Source: Bacteroidota bacterium
GTDB lineage: Bacteria; Bacteroidota; Bacteroidia; Chitinophagales; Chitinophagaceae
DNA: 6,590 nucleotides
NCBI GenBank assembly: GCA_023426425.1
Contig: JAFAAT010000227.1
Coordinates: 1-6,590 of the forward strand
Reading direction: 5' to 3'
Within the stretch, counting starts at the first letter, position 1; the number at the start of each line of letters is the position of its first letter. Positions 5,945 to 6,590 of this stretch are shown here, in pieces. The notes beneath the pieces were generated by a model, which was given only the letters and a program-made list of their open reading frames with translations, searched no databases and was not told the DNA's origin. The position numbers were made by a program, and so were the translations under genes.

Positions 5945-6047
5945 CTCAGTGCCACCCCCGTACAACCCTGCAAAGCTCTTCCGCTGCAGGTCAGGTGCTC
6001 CAGGACGGAAATAGCGCCAACCATCCGGGTCCGTTTCTGTCACCTGC
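5945..6047 (+). ncRNA. Candidate structured RNA, possibly SRP (4.5S-like) RNA
   Basis: The core reads CAGG (6001-6004), AC, GGAA (6007-6010), AT, AGC (6013-6015). This is the order of the SRP RNA domain IV: symmetric-loop strand, GNRA-type GGAA tetraloop, opposing AGC strand. In the canonical RNA the spacers are usually about 3 bp rather than 2. A GGTCAGG (5989-5995), as in 4.5S RNA, lies just upstream. The hairpin arms CCTGCA/TGCAGG (5967-5972, 5985-5990) follow a CCGTACAACCC run. Long-range arms CAGGTG/CACCTG (5992-5997, 6041-6046) are perfect. Against it, the stem below the core is not well formed, and competing folds exist: GGTGCT/AGCGCC (5994-5999, 6013-6018) and GACGGAAA/TTTCTGTC (6004-6011, 6034-6041). 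Ends are approximate. The call rests on motif memory and hand folding. Confidence 0.4.
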
Positions 6048-6054
6048 TATTATA

Positions 6055-6090
6055 AGGAACTACACTATTCCATATTTAGTTCCTATTTTA
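6055..6090 (+). terminator. Inverted repeat ahead of the FkbM gene: weak terminator or regulatory hairpin
   Basis: AGGAACTA (6055-6062) and TAGTTCCT (6077-6084) are a perfect 8-bp inverted repeat with a 14-nt spacer, followed by ATTTTA. It could end the candidate RNA just upstream or act as an operator or attenuator for the FkbM gene that starts at 6116. The stem is AT-rich and the T-tract short. A TATTTTAG (6084-6091), one base off the -7 consensus, overlaps its right arm and might be that gene's promoter. Confidence 0.4.
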
Positions 6091-6115
6091 GCCCTCCGGC
6101 ACAATCCGCGTTTTA

Positions 6116-6590
6116 ATGCCATTCCTAAAAAAGACCTTCTTTAAAATATTAGGCCTGAGGAACTACCTCAGGCTGCTGCATAAAAGCTTTCACCTGTTGT
6201 ACGCAACAGGCTATTTAAAGAGCAATATCATCTACAAATACCACTACTTCGGCAAAAAGCTGGTAAAGGAAGGCGATACGGTGCTGGATATAGGAGCCAA
6301 TCTGGGCTATTATACAGTTTTGTTTGCCAATTGGGTTGGCCCGAGGGGAAAAGTGTATGCGGTTGAACCCGTCCGGCCGTTTGCAGAGACAATATCCTGG
6401 GCAACCGGGAAGTTGCCACAGATCACTTTGCTGAACTATGCACTGGGCGAGGAAGAAAAAGAGATTACGCTGGCCACTCCTGATAATTTTGGCTACCTGC
6501 GGACGGGGCTTCCACATGTAGTGGATGAACAAACCGCTTCAAAATCTGAGTTCAGCTTCAAAGCCCAAATGAAAAGGCCAAGTATACTGT
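6116..6590 (+). CDS. FkbM-family SAM-dependent methyltransferase (3'-truncated by window edge)
   Basis: This is the N-terminal 158 residues of an FkbM-family methyltransferase; the frame is still open at the right edge. FkbM enzymes use S-adenosylmethionine to O-methylate small molecules or sugars, and in Bacteroidota they often sit in surface-polysaccharide clusters. The SAM-binding motif I, TVLDIGANLGYYT, is at residues 55-67, and the strand-2 acidic residue is in KVYAVEP (Glu84). A basic, aromatic N-terminal region of about 45 residues precedes the fold, as is common in the family. ATG 6116 is the first start after an in-frame TAG at 6089-6091; no Shine-Dalgarno is visible. A strong hairpin lies about 38 nt inside the coding region (6153-6173), and an inverted repeat lies upstream. 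The substrate cannot be inferred. The nearby hldD hints at envelope sugars, but a terminator separates them. Confidence 0.85.
   Translation, partial: MPFLKKTFFKILGLRNYLRLLHKSFHLLYATGYLKSNIIYKYHYFGKKLVKEGDTVLDIGANLGYYTVLFANWVGPRGKVYAVEPVRPFAETISWATGKLPQITLLNYALGEEEKEITLATPDNFGYLRTGLPHVVDEQTASKSEFSFKAQMKRPSIL
6153..6173 (+). repeat. Strong stem-loop inside the start of the FkbM coding region
   Basis: GCCTGAGG (6153-6160) and CCTCAGGC (6166-6173) are perfectly complementary over 8 bp around the loop AACTA. The stem begins 37 nt after the first base of the ATG, close enough to affect early elongation or initiation. Part of it (AGGAACTA, 6158-6165) repeats the upstream arm at 6055-6062. Confidence 0.6.

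Larger units (their letters stand above)
5673..6115. other. Long intergenic region without a convincing protein gene
   Basis: About 440 bp separate the DUF4920 stop from the FkbM start. It holds the operon terminator (5741-5776), then a GC-rich block with short repeats (5791-5840). Next comes an imperfect hairpin with arms GAATC...GATTC (5851-5878), a candidate structured RNA (about 5945-6047), and an inverted repeat (6055-6084). The only ATG frame of note on the plus strand is 25 codons (5845-5922) and looks like chance. I see no tRNA, tmRNA or RNase P signature. Confidence 0.6.

Noticed and set aside
6215..6532. A 105-codon minus-strand open frame at the right end.
   Set aside because: It is opposite the clear FkbM methyltransferase frame, which carries the SAM-binding motif; the minus-strand translation shows no family features.

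Overview
The window looks like chromosomal DNA from a Bacteroidota bacterium, most likely a Cytophagales-type lineage. This rests on several signs seen together: -7 boxes of the Bacteroidota form TAnnTTTG ahead of genes, no Shine-Dalgarno sequences, a C-terminal-Phe beta-barrel-like protein, a signal peptide with the 'FSQ' ending common in this phylum, a DUF4920 protein, and a kynurenine-pathway dioxygenase. The lineage is an inference. No transposase, integrase, phage gene, tRNA or CRISPR array was seen.

Layout, left to right. (1) The 3' part of a bacilliredoxin (BrxA/BrxB) gene, ending in a strong hairpin terminator. (2) A convergent minus-strand gene for a small outer-membrane beta-barrel-like protein, cut in two by a single in-frame TAA. 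It shares the hairpin terminator with the bacilliredoxin gene. (3) A divergent intergenic region, then guanylate kinase (gmk), which has no ATG and appears to start at TTG. (4) A CNNM/CorC-family membrane protein whose -7 box sits directly against its likely start codon and next to the gmk terminator. (5) 3-hydroxyanthranilate 3,4-dioxygenase with every catalytic and second-site metal ligand in place, probably read together with the CorC-like gene. (6) A second apparent operon with a perfect -7 box: a small His/Met-rich single-pass membrane protein, ADP-glyceromanno-heptose 6-epimerase (hldD), and a secreted DUF4920 protein, closed by a strong terminator at about 5741-5776. (7) About 440 bp without a convincing protein gene (5673-6115). 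Its right half holds a candidate structured RNA with an SRP-RNA-like CAGG/GGAA/AGC core, followed by an inverted repeat. (8) The 5' part of an FkbM-family methyltransferase, running off the right edge.

Most genes are housekeeping or envelope functions: nucleotide phosphorylation, thiol redox, divalent cation transport, NAD precursor synthesis and LPS inner-core heptose. The most interesting parts are the intergenic RNA-like region with a three-way pairing arrangement leading into the FkbM gene, the nonsense-interrupted barrel gene, and the uncharacterised metal-ligand-rich membrane protein cotranscribed with hldD.
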